From assembly GCA_016801885.1 (NCBI GenBank), contig CM028903.1, forward strand, positions 16,351,035 through 16,415,034: 64,000 nt of DNA. The letters run 5' to 3'. The notes under the pieces were generated by a model that was given only the letters and a program-made list of their open reading frames with translations, ran no database searches and was not told the origin of the DNA. The position numbers were made by a program, and so were the translations under genes. The DNA comes from Toxotes chatareus (lineage: Eukaryota; Chordata; Actinopteri; Toxotidae). Of the stretch, positions 38,083 through 49,416 are shown one piece after another. How positions within the stretch are numbered: position 1 is the stretch's first letter; each line of letters starts with the position of its first letter.

Positions 38083-40712
38083 CATGCCTGCAGCCAGGCT
38101 CAGCAAGCTACTATACATTAATGTAAAATTAATCCTCTCTCCATGCGCCCTTGTACGAGGTTGCTCTCCCGTCGTGACATAAACCTTCTCTTCACACAGG
38201 TGCACCGCTGCTCTTCCTTTAGATCCATCATTGTAGCATACTCCTGTTCCATGTCTCTGAAACAACAGAAAACCTCCCTGTAGCCTGTGGCTGTGGACTC
38301 CATGTTCAGTATAGCGTTGTTATTGGCAACATGCATTGCAGGGCTATCATCTATGAGTCATCCCTCATTTTACACTCCTTTCACAAATTTCAGAGTTTGG
38401 TAATGTGTGACAACATTTACAAGACCATTTTTTAAAATGCTCCAGAAATGTTCCACATTATGATACGGTTATAGCAATAATATCCCATTTGTTTTACCTC
38501 ACATGGTGTTTATTTACTGTAACAACTTTCATTAAGACTAAGCCATTTTTCAGTCTCCCTCAATATATTAATTCAACTTCTAACAGAAATGAAACTAAGA
38601 CAATGTAGTCCCAACAATCAAATTAATACTTTAAGTTATTTCCACATTAGTTAATACAGTAAATCTTGGTTTATGGTGCATGATAACATGCCTCTATGTC
38701 CAATGAATCTATAATGGTGTAGTAATCTGACCAGATAGAGCAAATACTGTAAAATAGTGTGTGTGTGTGGGGGGGGGCATGATTTATTAAGATGACATCT
38801 TTCACGTGTTCAGTTGTTTATTAAATATGAATTGTTCATCTCATGGCAGTTGGACATTTTTTGCATGGATTACAATCCACAAATTATTTATGGTAAATGA
38901 AAACCCATTTTTAATTTAAAACAATGGTGGTATAACACTACCAGTCACTGCATTTCACTCTGTCTGCCTTTTTCTTGTTTGGAAATATCTCTGAAAAAAA
39001 TACTCTGGAAAAAAATAAAGAAATCAAGAAAGAAATATATTTTTAAATACCTAACTGGATGGCATTTTAGTTTTATTTTAACAGATCAAGTGTGAGTGAT
39101 TCATGGCATTAAATGATGTTTTGTTGCAGCTGTAACACAGAGGAGTGAAGCAAAGCAATGACAATACACATTGTTACAGTTAAATTCAGACTTGCTGTTG
39201 ATGCTTCAGTGAGTCTTAGACATGAGGTAATTGAACGGGGAGATTTGGGGATTCAAACACTCTTAAGACACATTGACATGTTTTAAAAGAAAGATACACT
39301 GAAAAACTGTTTCTTACTCTCTCTTTTTTGATCCAAACAGCCTTCAACAGCAGCACATCACATATCCCTAGAATCTAAAAGCCTCATAATGTGTTTACAT
39401 ATAGAAAGAAACCATGATTATTACTTAATATTATCTGATAGTGCCTTTTGATGTGAACAGTTTAGTGTCTTGTCATATTTTAATTTTCATTCATCTTTTC
39501 CTTTTATAGGTCTTTTGTTGGACATTTCTAATTTCTTAGTAAACTTGTTGAGCTAGTTTTTGATTGCTGTAAGATTCATTTACTAGATTTGTTTCCCTAA
39601 TCTGTTATATGACTATCGGTAATTTCAATATCTACAAGGATTTCATAGTGTGCAACTAAATGTTTGAATATAGCTTTGGGGTCAACATCTAGGCAAAGGA
39701 AGGTGTTTACTTGATGTGGGAGTTTGAGACTGCAGGATCTCATTGCAGTGTTCTGACACAGCCAAACACTGTTTTAGCATTCAGGACACAGAGGGAGAGA
39801 TGGAGCGGCGGGGGTGGGGTGGGGTGGCCAAGCAGTGGAGAGAGAGGAGGAGCAGCAGAGGAAGTAGAATGAGCCAAACAGGAACACAGAGGTTTTTGAG
39901 GCTGAATAAGAGACAGAGACTCTCTTAGCATTCCAGCTCCGATGCCAAAACTTTCCCTGGATCAAGGATGCCTTCTTCACTTGGGCTTCAATGGCAGCTC
40001 TGTCATTTGCTTGTATTTCTAAAATCTATTCACACAGCAGGTGCATTGAGAGAAAGAGATTTTTATAGGTGACTTTTACAGGTGCTGAGGGCGTTTGGAC
40101 TGGTCCTGATTTTAATAGTACTAGCTTAAGTATTTGCAAGCTAATCTGCATGTTCTCCTGGTCCAGTCATAGTCTGCACCATGTTGATTTTTCTTTGCTG
40201 TCCCAAAACAATTTGGAGTTTATTTTTTGTTCAGAAAACACTAAAATATAATATAAATTAAATGTTTTAATTGACAAACTCCCTTCTTAACAGTGCTGAA
40301 AATCCAACATGCATAAATTAAGGTGAAGACGTGCAAACAAACTACCCAGAGTACCTACATGTTTGGGATGAACAGCATTAGACCACATTTGTTTAAGATC
40401 CAGACTGTACCCTAGAGATCAGCCATGCAAAAGGGGCCTTAGTTGGTATTTTTCTTAGAAAATCACTTGTCTGCAGTTTTACGAGCCGTGACTTTGTGTA
40501 CTGCTCGACAGTAATCTCTTATATTACTTATACAGTTTTATATTTTAGCTACTCAGGTTATACTTTGTTACGCTGTGCTACCACCTCTGACCAGGAATTA
40601 CTGTTCATCCTTATACACTTAAATGATGGCTAATAGATGGTGCAATAACACATATAAATGTAAATATCACTGGCCACAATAAGCATCATCTGTGTTTATC
40701 TCTTATAAATTA
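31686..40712. other. Intronic DNA with microsatellites, no recognised genes
   Basis: AT-rich intron with (GT)n at 32314-32349 and 34239-34280, poly-A near 33570-33592, CA tracts at 37191-37252, poly-T at about 37423-37442, the compound (GT)n(GA)n tract at 38007-38080, a G-run at about 38769-38777 and a purine-rich G stretch near 35890-35990. No interspersed repeat was recognised with confidence. Open frames are short and overlapping, with no domains. Confidence 0.6.
38007..38080. repeat. Compound (GT)n(GA)n microsatellite
   Basis: About 32 bp of GT repeats (38007-38038) pass directly into about 42 bp of GA repeats (38038-38080). The same order of units occurs at 25505-25541 and 59295-59351. 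Confidence 0.95.
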
Positions 40713-40935
40713 ATAGTTTGACATTTTGGGAAATATGCATATTCCCTTTCTGGAAGCAAATGAGATAAGAAGATTGTCCGTCTAATAATGCTACCACCAG
40801 CAGCCGGTTTGCTTTGCTTAGCATAAAGACTTAGACATGCCAGACTTTTTTTCTTGGCTCAGAGGAGTTGCCAGACAACTAAGGAAGACTCCAGTAAATT
40901 ATGGCTCACAGCCAAGAAATACATAATAGCCTATC
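40713..40935. mobile_element. Percomorph foldback-type repeat, copy 1 (partial)
   Basis: The segment starts with ATAGTTTGACATTTTGGGAA and continues through CTTTCTGGAAGCAAATGAGA, AGAAGATTGTCCGTC, CCAGCAGCCGGTTTGCTTTG and CTTAGCATAAAGACTT to GACTCCAGTAAATT and AGCCAAGAAATA. I recognise this order from a highly repeated spiny-rayed fish element. Its consensus contains GCCGGTTAGCTTAGCTTAGC and has the same block, inverted, at both ends. This copy has one end and part of the middle. It is non-coding. Family assignment is from memory. Confidence 0.65.
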
Positions 40936-42325
40936 TTACTGGTAGCTAACTGTAGCACAGAGAGGACCCATATTATTGTTGCAAGTAACTGTAACAACAG
41001 AATATGACACTGAAGGTTGACATTCATTCCCATGTGTTTCCATTTCACCAATAAATAAATAAATAAATAAATAATTCTTCATTGAGTTTCCGTTACTGTA
41101 CTGTGGCATCAGAGAAGGTTGTATTCACTGATCTTAAGAGTGTTGCAGTACCTTGTCCATTAGCATGTCTTTTATTGATTTCAGAGTCATCATGTTAATT
41201 AAATGGATCCAAGAGAGAGCCACAGTGTCTGTATTCACCTAGTGATCTGTCATGTGCAGTAGCTCAGTGGTTACAGTATGACACCTACAGTACGCTACCA
41301 GGCATGGGGTTCAGTATTGTTTGACTTACTGTGTCTGCATAAGTCCGATTGTGTATTGCTGTTGATTGTAAGTATACCGTAATCTAACATATTAACAGTA
41401 GTTATTTCTTGGTTAGATCTGCAGAATAGTCATAGTACTCATTTCAGTTTCTCTGCATGTAGTCACGCAGCCCTGAGGAGCTGTGCGGTGGAGAGTTCAG
41501 TCCTGCAAGCTGACCTCAATCAGCTCAGATTAAAGCTGTGATCTGATGTTTGGCCCCCCGCGCCCTGTTTCGCGATGCAACGTACCCCCCGACTCTGAGC
41601 AGGCAGAAATTAGTCTGAGAACACAATGCTCACTCCTATGACATTACCAGCACACAGAGTCAATGCAGTGTTATCTCTCTAATGTTTTTTGTAGAGAATT
41701 GTATCATCTGCGTAAAGATAAAAAAAAAGTAAATGGTGGTATTGTTCTGTCAGGGTCCACCACTGCTAAATCAATGGAGAAAACAGATGGAGCTGTAGAG
41801 AGGTTGTCTATCCAGGTTAACAACACGCCATTACCATTTTAAAGTGATATTTAATCTGTACAGTAATTTGATAGGTGGTCCATTTTCTGCAAAGTAAGCC
41901 TGTGATAGACAACTATCTGTTTTTTAATTTTTATTTAATGTCTGAACTGACTCAGGAGAGTCGAAGTGGGCCAAGGAAGTTACCACACAGACGTAGAACA
42001 TTCATAAGCCCATTTATCATCGCTCTGTCTCTGCTGACCCGACTAGAAGTGGGTCCCTCCTCACTGTCTGACTCACAGTGTACTGAGAGCCAGTCCCACC
42101 TTCCTCTTTAAACAATAACTACTCTGACTCACCAGCTCACTCTTTATAGAACAAATTAGTCTTTGTGCTAAACATTTTTACCCCATTGCATTTCAACTGT
42201 AAACTCACATGTACCATGTTGTCATGTATGTAGTGTGAGTGTGAGTCTATTGTTATTAGAATTGTTAATTAAAATATGCATGTGAGATCATATATAAAAA
42301 CAAACTTTGTTTTTTTAAAAGAAAA

Positions 42326-42637
42326 TTAAAGGTACCCTGTGAAGTCTTTAACCACTGGGACTGCTATTGAGCAGTTTTTTTTTGTTTTTTTGTTTGTTTG
42401 TTTGTTTGTTTGTTTTTTGTGGTAATGTGCTACCAAATGTAGCAATGCACCAACAGAGGCTGTAAAGAAGGCCTCTAGCAAGCAAACATGCATGTAAACA
42501 ATGTACAATTTAACATATTTTTAAAAATATGCTTTTCAAACATGTTAGGCCTCAAGGATCTTGCATTTTGGTAAAAACCACTGAATGTACACATAGTGTT
42601 AATTTGTTTACAACAAATCTCCACAGGGCAACTTTAA
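42326..42637. mobile_element. TTAA-flanked MITE (piggyBac-like)
   Basis: The left end TTAAAGGTACCCTGTGAAG (42326-42344) and the reverse complement of the right end, TTAAAGTTGCCCTGTGGAG (42619-42637), agree at 16 of 19 positions. Each end carries a TTAA tetranucleotide, the target site that piggyBac-type transposases duplicate. The element is 312 bp with no open frame, so it would depend on a transposase elsewhere. An internal poly-T/(GTTT)n microsatellite at about 42376-42418 is probably a later expansion. Placement in piggyBac is inferred from TTAA; the end sequences were not compared with a database. Confidence 0.65.
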
Positions 42638-44343
42638 GAGTAATCGGCAGCTTAACAGGTTCATCACGTCACAGGCTGTTTTAGGCATATTTTATTTCTG
42701 TACTGTTCAGTTGTTTTGAACAACGTTCTGAACCATTTTCGTATTGATTATGGTGAAAACCCTGCAGATCATCTACAAAACACAAAATCCTCTTTTTCAG
42801 GCAGCTTCAAATGCTAAAAAAAAACAAAAAAAACAAACCAACATACTGATTTTGCATGAGCAATTGGGATAGACACATAGGTAGTTTCATCACTAATTCA
42901 TTCTAGTTTCTCAGTTGCAGATTGTCAGCTAAGATGTGACCAGCTCGGCTCTCATTTAAATCACAGGGACTTCAGAGTGTCTGTTGGCAGTGAGGATGCT
43001 GTGACACTAGCTCATCTGTACGTCGAGGCTTATTTAGCCTGCTGAGAGTGAGAGCCTGCTGTTTGTATTAGATTCTGTCTCCGGCAAAGTGGGGATGATT
43101 AGATAAAGTGTGTTTGGTGGAGTGGAGCACTTTTTCACTTTACAGTAGCAGTGGCTGTGAATGAATGGAAGGAAGGGCTCTACTCTCTGACAATCACACA
43201 GAAATTCTCTGTGCAGAGGATTTTTAATGCATCTGGGAACACATTTTAGTGTTTAACAGGACATTGTGCAGAATTTCTTACTTGACATACTGGTTTTGTG
43301 AATAGGAATTACTCCTAAATGCTGATGTACTGAATGAGTTAAAGACAAAGCCCGTGGAATTAAAGGGGAGCGGGTTGCAAAGAAGAAATACAATGCAATA
43401 CAATTCAACACAATAGCTTTCATTTTGAATCCCCTCCCTACTGTAGCGTCCCCTCTGCCTGCACTTCATTCTGTCATAACACAATAACTGAGCTCTGACG
43501 TCTTAAAAGGCATTGCAGGAGCATAGAGGTGCTTGAAGAGAAAATTGCAGCAGCTCACAGCGGCTGGAGTGAAATACCATTTTGTCTCACTCAAGATGGA
43601 TTCCACAGTGAGATTTCAGAGGACCAGTACAGAATCAAAATGGAGAAGCCAGAAGGGAGGAGAGAAAAAAGAGAAGGAGGCAGTGTGTGTGGAGTGGACA
43701 GTTTCTGAGAAGATGTCTGAATTTTGTTTTTGCTTCAGCATGGTAATATATAGCTGTCAAGGATTTCACATTTTCTTTTTTTTTTAGATATAGTGTCATT
43801 TATTGGTGAAATATTTCCGGTCTTTTTCTTGCTTTTTTTTGATAAAGATCACAGCCACATGCAATCAGTAACAAAAAGTAGTTAAATATTTACAACAGAG
43901 GAAACAAGCATTTATAAAATATACTGAAATGCAAGGCAAAAATTAAGTGACAAAAAAAGCTGTTCTCTGTGATAATGTAGATAAAAAGCTAATGCAATGA
44001 TCAAAAACAGTTATTCTTTTTTTTTTTTTTTTTTTGCATCTGGCCTCCACAACCTCTGAGAAGATTTCCTCCCACCAATCGTCTCGCAAACTGGCATGCA
44101 TGCATGGCTGCCGACATCCCCGCACACACACATGCACACAGAGTACACAGTCACACCCTCCCTCCTCTCTCTTTATAGATTCCACTTGCTGGTTGCCCAT
44201 CTAACAGCCCTGTATGTAAACCAGTGAAACCCCTTCAGGACATCAAATCCGTGGAATCTGTTGTCGGTTTTATCTAGGTCAATGCTTACAATAGCTGTGC
44301 AATTTTTAATTTATTTTTTGCTTCTCCTGCCTCTTTCTGTTTG

Positions 44344-44387
44344 CCCCCTCCCCCACCCCACCCCCCCACCCCCCCCACCCCCACCCC
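44344..44387 (-). other. G-quadruplex / i-motif candidate (C-rich tract)
   Basis: The + strand has seven C-runs of four to eight bases separated by single A or T residues. The - strand is therefore G-runs with one-base loops, the most stable kind of predicted quadruplex, and the + strand could form an i-motif. For a + strand gene the G-rich strand is the transcription template. It lies about 2.25 kb before exon A. Confidence 0.75.
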
Positions 44388-45490
44388 TTTTGCTTAACCC
44401 CACAAGGTTGATTTTCCTTTGCATGTATAAACATCAAAAATGCATATAAGATGTAAGCATATTAAGCATGCTTTGCTTCTTTCATAGATATTAGTCTCAA
44501 GTGGGATATTAAAAGATGTAGTGGTTTTATGTTAACATAAGTTATTTCCTGTCATAATTTTTACACCTAGCTGCTTCTGACTGTATAAGTATTCACACAG
44601 TTCTGTCTTGTAACTCTGTAGCTCAACACAGCAATGCAGCCCCACAGCAATGAAATGTGGAGGCAACGCCACAATTATAGCGTGACATACAGTCCTTTTC
44701 ACTCTGATCTATAGGGGATGATGTTACGTGACCAAAGGGAGGTGGTAACTAATTTGTTAACCCATATAGAAGAGAGAAGCTCCTGTACCTGCTTGTCCAT
44801 GCATTTTTCATAGGACCTTGAAATGTCTGTTTGGAAGGCCTTTCTCACCAACAACGATAAACATTAAAACTGAAATACATGGAATTATTATCACTTCAGA
44901 ACCTTTTGCTTTTGTTTGACACAGCACAGCACACTGTATATATTTTACTCTCTGCTTTAGAAGGAAAATCACAAGAAAACCCACAGCTCCCCTTGTTCAA
45001 CTTAAATGAATTACCCACTGCTAATCTGCTTTAGCAGCTCCCACACAGCCCCAGTTCGTTCTACTTTTGGATATATTGCTGATATGACTGCCTTCAGACA
45101 TGGGGCGCAATCAATATCAAATATGCAGAGAGATTTTTTTTTTCTGCTAAGCTAAGCAGTCAAAAACTCTCAAACAATGTAAAATTATAGATACAAGCTT
45201 AATCAGAGTCACCCAGGACTGTCAGAGTAGTTAGATGCCCAGTTTCCCTGTTAGACCTTAATAATAAGCCATTTTCTGCCACTAATTCCTACATAATGAA
45301 AAACATTTTCCACAGACATGTATCGCCCAAACTTGATAATATATCACAATAAGAACAAAGCCTTAATTTGTTTTTGTCCAAGTTTCCCTGTTAACCAATA
45401 GTTCATAGCACCAAATTTTCATATTAATACACGTTATTGTTCGCTCTGCTAACTGTCAATCAATTGGCACACACGCGTGTACGCACCCAC

Positions 45491-45522
<32 letters not shown>

Positions 45523-46638
45523 TAAAAACCTTTTCCAAGAAATCCCCAATGAAACGTGACACCTCATAAACTATAATGTCACATCCAAGTCTTCTTGTTG
45601 ACGTCTTTTATCTGCTTGGTGAGCAGGTAATTTAAGTAATATAAGTAAATGTTTTTGCTCTGATCGTTTTCCATTTTATATTTGTGTATACACACAGTGT
45701 ACATGACAAAATCAGAATGGAAAGATGCTAAAAAGATGAGGACTTTAAAGTACTGTGTGCTGAACCCGAAACATTTTCAGGTATCTTTTCCTTTACCCCA
45801 TGTTGTTGGTGTGCATTATTTATCTTCTCGACCCTGTCACCATTACCTGTAGCTGTGACAGGGCTGTGTCCTCAGGCCTTAAAGCTAAGCCAAGCTGCCT
45901 CTGTCTTAGCATGCCCAACCACTGCACAGTGAAGACAATCTCCTGTAAATTGCTTTTTCAATCAGTTTTGACATCAGTCTGTTCCCATGGGAATATGGGC
46001 ATTCATGTGATGGCTGAGAGGAAGGTTTCATTCCTTTTGGATGCTGACAACCCCACTCAGCCTGGTTTGATCTGTAGAATTAACATACTATTACCGTACA
46101 TACAGAACTGGCTGTGACAGCCAATGACGGATTGGCTTTCTATACCAGACATCGGCGCCAGTGAGGTTTCTGCAACAGCAGAAGCCAAAGACGAGACAAT
46201 AAACGCGGTTAGAGGCCAAAGATCTGATTTTATCAACACAATTTTTGCCTTTTTGTTTCATGCATGGAGGCATTTTGTGTTCCACCACAGTGATTTACTG
46301 TGTGTAAATAGTGCATTACTTCAATTATTTGTGATTCAGCGGAAGAAATTCCCATCTCACTTTACTCCAAATAGTTATTGTTTATTTACGTGAGATGAAT
46401 GTTTTCATTTCGCTCCAGTATTCTCTGTTATCTCGTAGAAATAACGAAAAACTTCTAAAGGTTTTGTGTGCTGTGAGACTGGAACTTTACCAGCACCCTA
46501 TGGAGAAAGAAATCCTTCAGCTCTTCCACAGTGAATAAGTGAATTCTTTATACTGTAAACTTTGTTTTGATATCTTTGAAACGATCACACAACTACTTCC
46601 TTTCATGTTTTTCCACTTGTTCTTGTTATCTGCTTCAG

Positions 46639-46785
46639 GACAAAGATATCTCATCACATCCACGGGAGCCTTGTATATTCTGGACGTCCTGCCTGAGGAT
46701 GGGCTGAATAACTACCGCTGCACCACGCGGCACCGCTACACCGGCGAGACTCGCCAGAGCAACAGTGCTCGTCTCATTGTATCAG
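46639..46785 (+). CDS. dscam: dscam exon A: C-terminal half of Ig2
   Basis: Part of a DSCAM-type homophilic cell-adhesion receptor that acts at the neuronal surface in self-avoidance, dendrite and axon patterning and synaptic layer choice. The 147-bp exon begins after the acceptor TGCTTCAG and ends at the donor CAG|GTCAGT. It starts at codon position 2 and ends at position 1 (phase 1 on both sides). It encodes RYLITSTGAL, then LPEDGLNNYRC with the second Ig2 cysteine, and TGETRQSNSARLIVS. These match vertebrate DSCAM around human residues 165-215 and fit DSCAM better than DSCAML1, which has YHGGLYIS and SARL replaced by GARL. The first half of Ig2, with its first cysteine and tryptophan, must be on an exon upstream of the window. 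The a or b paralogue is not resolved. Confidence 0.95.
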
Positions 46786-47463
46786 GTCAGTAGTGCATTC
46801 AAACTGGAATCAATTTAATTGTAAAGACCATGAATTTTTACTTAAACATTTATACTGGTATTTATATATTTAGGGAGTGCTCTAGGTCACCATTATATAT
46901 ATTTTAAAACTGGACAAGAAATATTAATATTACCAGCAAACTTTACACCAAACATAAACATGTGAAGAACAAGTCTTGCAAAACCAATGAATGCTAAAAG
47001 TAGGTCATATGTAGTGTTACAGCCAGGTGTACTGTCTCTTCAGTTTAGTTCCCAGTGAGTTGGACAACTGTCCTGCAGGTCGATAAATTCTTGGGACTAC
47101 AGATTTTGCAGTACTTCTTTGGGCCAATGAACAACAATGATTGTACAACATGTTGTTGCAGGCTGTCGACTGTGTTGTATGCTGCACTGTAGTTTGTGAA
47201 TTTAGGTACCTTCATGTATAATGGATAGACAGACAAAAGGACCGATAGACAGGAGTCCATTTGGAGCACCTCCAGTTTCTTTGTCACAATGAAATCCTGT
47301 CTCAACTAATAGGAACAATCTGTTTCTCTCTCCTCTTCCTCACGTAACAAAATATACAGTATGCAGAACTGAATCTTGACCCCATGAATCAATATTGGAT
47401 TATACTACCAAGCGCCTGGCAACGCTCACCACTAATTAACACTAAATTCTCTGCTCCTTCCAG
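46786..47463 (+). other. dscam: Intron A-B of dscam (678 bp)
   Basis: Phase-1 GT-AG intron of AT-rich sequence with no recognised repeats or duplicate exon. The acceptor for exon B is TGCTCCTTCCAG. Confidence 0.9.
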
Positions 47464-47742
47464 ACCCCACCAATGCTGAGCCAGGCATCTTGGATGGCTT
47501 TGACCACCGAGAGGTGATGATTAATCATCGGGTGGAGCTGCCCTGTAAGGCTTCAGGCTACCCGACACCCAAATACCGCTGGCTGAAGGACAACAGCCCT
47601 TTGGAGCCTGATAGCCGCTTCCGCCAGACCATCACAGGGTTGCTGATAGAGAGCACGCAGCCCAGTGACTCTGGGACGTATGTTTGTGAAGTGTGGAACA
47701 GTTATGGCAACGCTGAGGTCATGGGGCGTCTGTATGTAAAAC
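47464..47742 (+). CDS. dscam: dscam exon B: Ig3
   Basis: One exon encodes one complete Ig domain, the third of DSCAM. The 279-bp exon follows the acceptor CTCCTTCCAG, is joined in phase 1 (G from exon A plus AC gives Asp), and ends at AAC|GTAAGT. Landmarks in order are ILDGFDHREVM, VELPCKASGY (first cysteine), KYRWLKDNSPLE (core tryptophan), GLLIE, and DSGTYVCEVWNSYG (second cysteine with the DxGxYxC signature), then GRLYVK. Ig1-Ig4 form the adhesive horseshoe in DSCAM proteins, so this domain is in the binding head. Compared with human DSCAM, GHPEPDYRW is GYPTPKYRW and the domain length is the same class. Confidence 0.97.
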
Positions 47743-48354
47743 GTAAGTCTTTTATTAAAAGGGGTATCTGTGTATTAGCTGTAGATTGGTCATTAACATC
47801 ACAGGCTGTGGTCATTTGTAACTTTATTAACCATGGTGATGTGAGGGGATGGAAGATGGTGCAAATGAAGAATGGAAGAATTAACAACCTTTTGTGCATG
47901 GTCAAAGTGTTCAGTCCATAAAATTCCAGTCCCTAACTATAGTATGAGATGCTCCAGTTAAAACAGTCACTGGCATTTGTGATGATATTAGGGAGTGGGT
48001 AGCATAATTTTATAAGGGCAAACTGGACATGACGTATCAAGTCAATGACACTATATGGATTTAGCTGAAAAGCATCTCCTGAGGCAACCAAAGTTTTTTT
48101 TTTGTAAACTGTACTTGCTTGTTTTGTACGACTAACAGCCCAAAACCTAAGGATAACAAAACCAACAAAAATTCACATTTTAGAAGCTATTTTAATTCAT
48201 CAGTTAAGACTTAAATGTTGAACATATTATCATTGCAATTACAGCCTGAACTTTCTCATCTATCTTCGCTCTGTATTTCTTCTAAGTCTTACTGTCTAGA
48301 AATCATTGAAGAACCTTTGAAAACACAATATTTCTCATATTTTTGTATCCTCAG
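47743..48354 (+). other. dscam: Intron B-C of dscam (612 bp)
   Basis: Phase-1 GT-AG intron with AT-rich unique sequence. The acceptor reads TTTTTGTATCCTCAG. An alternative AG two bases downstream exists, but only the AG at 48353-48354 keeps the phase and gives Gln-Pro-Leu as in DSCAM. Confidence 0.9.
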
Positions 48355-48630
48355 AGCCCTTGAAGGCAGTGGTCAGCCCTCGGAAGGTGAAAGGCAGTGT
48401 GGGTAGCAAGGTGTCTCTGTCCTGTAGCGTGAGCGGCTCAGATGAGTATGAGCTGTCATGGTATCGCAACGGAGAGATCATCTACCCTGGCAACAATGTT
48501 CGTTTCACCGGGCTCAACCGGGAGAACCTCATCATGGAAGGAATGTCAAAGAGTGATGGAGGAGCTTACCAGTGCTTCGCCAGGAAGGGCAAGATGTCCG
48601 CACAGGACTTTGTGCAAGTCATCCTTGAAG
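48355..48630 (+). CDS. dscam: dscam exon C: Ig4
   Basis: This 276-bp phase 1-1 exon encodes Ig4. It begins QPLKAVVSPRKVKGSVGS and has VSLSCSVSGS (first cysteine), ELSWYRNGEII (core tryptophan), then RENLIMEGMSKSDGGAYQC (second cysteine), and ends AQDFVQVILE before the donor AAG|GTAAAA. These track vertebrate DSCAM (about human residues 308-400) almost position by position, including the invariant PRKVK and SAQD motifs. The first residue of the next exon completes Asp. No unusual residues were noticed. Ig4 closes the N-terminal horseshoe of the ectodomain. Confidence 0.97.
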
Positions 48631-49416
48631 GTAAAATGTGTGCATGTCATTTGTAGGGTGGAGCGTGCACACAAATGCTGACCAAAAGCTGCACTGTGGT
48701 AGCTGTCTTATGCATAATCAATGAGTTAGCAGAGACAGATTCAGGCTTTGAAGATCAATACAGGGCTTATGTGTTAATGGCATCCTGCTGTGACTCTCTG
48801 CTATAGGCCGCCATTAGTATGATCATCCCAGACTTCACAAACACATACAAAAACACATGCACACACACTCTTGAATCCAATAGCTTACCTTGGCAGCGTT
48901 GCTCAGGCAACTGTCTCCTGTGGCCAGGGAGCTGTAAAAAGGAGATATTGATAATCTATAATCATGTGGAACAGACCTAGATTATCAGAGAGCAGCAGCA
49001 GGCAGACGCAGACGTTTCAAAAGCCAACCTGCCTCTGTGTCTGGGAGGAAAAGCTCCTGGATCACTGTTCATAATGAAATCTACAGATGTGTAGTGGCTC
49101 TGGCACACATTGTTCTGAGACACAATGAAACATAAATGGCACAAAATGGTGAATTCCTGAAAAAAGACATGCATTTCCTTTATTTTTATATTTTTTCCTT
49201 TACTTTATTGCTGTCTGAAGACTTAATTATTATCTTATAAAAAGGTCATTAATGATAAAGATTCACTGCTGACAGCAGATTACACATCACTTCTTAAATA
49301 CTAACTGACTTATAACTTAGTACTTTCTGTGAAGTGGTCCTCAGGCTGATGGTTATCACTAACATGCGGTCACTGTTCCTGTCCCCTACCATGTCCCACC
49401 TTGTCCAACACCACAG
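48631..49416 (+). other. dscam: Intron C-D of dscam (786 bp)
   Basis: Phase-1 GT-AG intron with a short CA run near 48850-48868 and no recognised mobile element. The acceptor for exon D is CCAACACCACAG, with only a modest pyrimidine tract (ACCATGTCCCACCTTGTCC just before). Confidence 0.9.

Larger units (their letters stand above)
1..46638 (+). other. dscam: Large 5' intron of dscam (left part outside window)
   Basis: No exon-like coding segment with homology and flanking splice sites was found before the first recognisable dscam exon at 46639. That exon begins mid-codon in the middle of Ig2, so at least the exons for the signal peptide, Ig1 and the first half of Ig2 lie further upstream. The stretch therefore looks like a single intron longer than 46 kb. 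Vertebrate DSCAM genes are known for very long 5' introns. It contains microsatellites, decayed transposons and a few candidate regulatory clusters, listed separately. A small unrecognised exon or non-coding RNA cannot be excluded by reading alone. Confidence 0.75.
40936..46638. other. dscam: Intronic DNA upstream of the first visible dscam exon
   Basis: AT-rich intron with (AAAT)n at 41051-41074, a MITE at 42326-42637, poly-T at about 44016-44035, a C-rich tract at 44344-44387 and (CA)n at 45490-45514. The last 20 bases before the exon supply a pyrimidine-rich acceptor ending TGCTTCAG. I looked for another exon carrying the first half of Ig2 and saw none. Confidence 0.6.

Noticed and set aside
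41450..41600. CpG-containing block with TTTCGCGATGCAACG as a promoter
   Set aside because: A few CpG words only; no CCAAT, TATA or initiator context strong enough to call a feature.
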